Source of the DNA: Gammaproteobacteria bacterium
GTDB lineage: Bacteria > Pseudomonadota > Gammaproteobacteria > Coxiellales > Coxiellaceae
Direction: 5' to 3'
DNA: 6,180 nt
Assembly (NCBI GenBank): GCA_021774015.1
Contig: JAJFJO010000395.1
Location: forward strand, 1-6,180
In this document: one piece after another, positions 6,173 to 6,180 of the stretch
How positions within the stretch are numbered: position 1 is the stretch's first letter
Layout of the letters: every line of letters starts with the position of its first letter
Position numbers and translations under genes: made by a program
Notes under the pieces: generated by a model
The model's database searches: none
Seen by the model: the letters and a program-made list of their open reading frames with translations, nothing else
What the model was told of the DNA's origin: nothing

Positions 6173-6180
6173 GCAAGCTG

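Larger units (their letters stand above)
5618..6180. other. Noncoding, inverted-repeat-rich tail
   Basis: No convincing coding region is present in these 563 bases. The only moderate open frame is 60 codons on the minus strand (5604-5786), which runs through the attC-like inverted repeats and looks spurious. The stretch holds the attC-like element, its inverted relative, a terminator, and a structured repeat near the right end. From 5858 to about 6000 I see nothing assignable beyond a 6-base inverted repeat (5969-5974 with 5985-5990). Confidence 0.75.

Overview
The window reads like part of a gammaproteobacterial chromosome with moderately AT-rich coding sequence. The gene set (an HAE1-type RND efflux pair, a YgjP-like metalloprotein, a small secreted cysteine-containing protein and a lysine-rich histone H1-like protein) would suit an environmental or host-associated lineage such as the Legionellales. 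That placement is an inference from gene content and style, not from a marker gene.

Positions 1-4951 hold four tightly packed + strand genes that look like one operon. They are the 3' part of an RND periplasmic adaptor (1-552), the complete RND inner-membrane permease (553-3651, start codon directly after the adaptor stop), a YgjP/DUF45 zinc-metallopeptidase-like protein (3664-4377) and a secreted protein of unknown function with four cysteines in its mature part (4391-4951, with a strong ribosome binding site overlapping the previous stop). The adaptor and permease should form a proton-driven efflux pump together with an outer-membrane channel that is not in this window. Nothing in the sequence ties the two downstream genes to efflux.

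Positions 4952-5155 are a 204-base spacer with a plausible sigma70 promoter. It precedes an independently expressed gene for a histone H1-like protein (5156-5617). This protein is more than half lysine plus arginine, is built of 9- and 15-residue repeats, and ends in an AT-hook.

Positions 5618-6180 contain no convincing gene but are dense in inverted repeats. Just after the histone-like gene is an element that fits the layout of an integron attC site (GTCTAAC ... GTTAGGC with matching inner boxes, 5636-5781). A related hairpin unit lies in opposite orientation at about 5788-5854. The two units keep the same stem with compensatory base changes. The outer end of the second unit is a good intrinsic terminator. 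The last roughly 180 bases carry another structured, possibly mobile, short repeat with GCGCATGCGC palindromes in its arms, apparently bounded by a 9-base direct repeat. The 3' noncoding part is the least explained stretch of the window.
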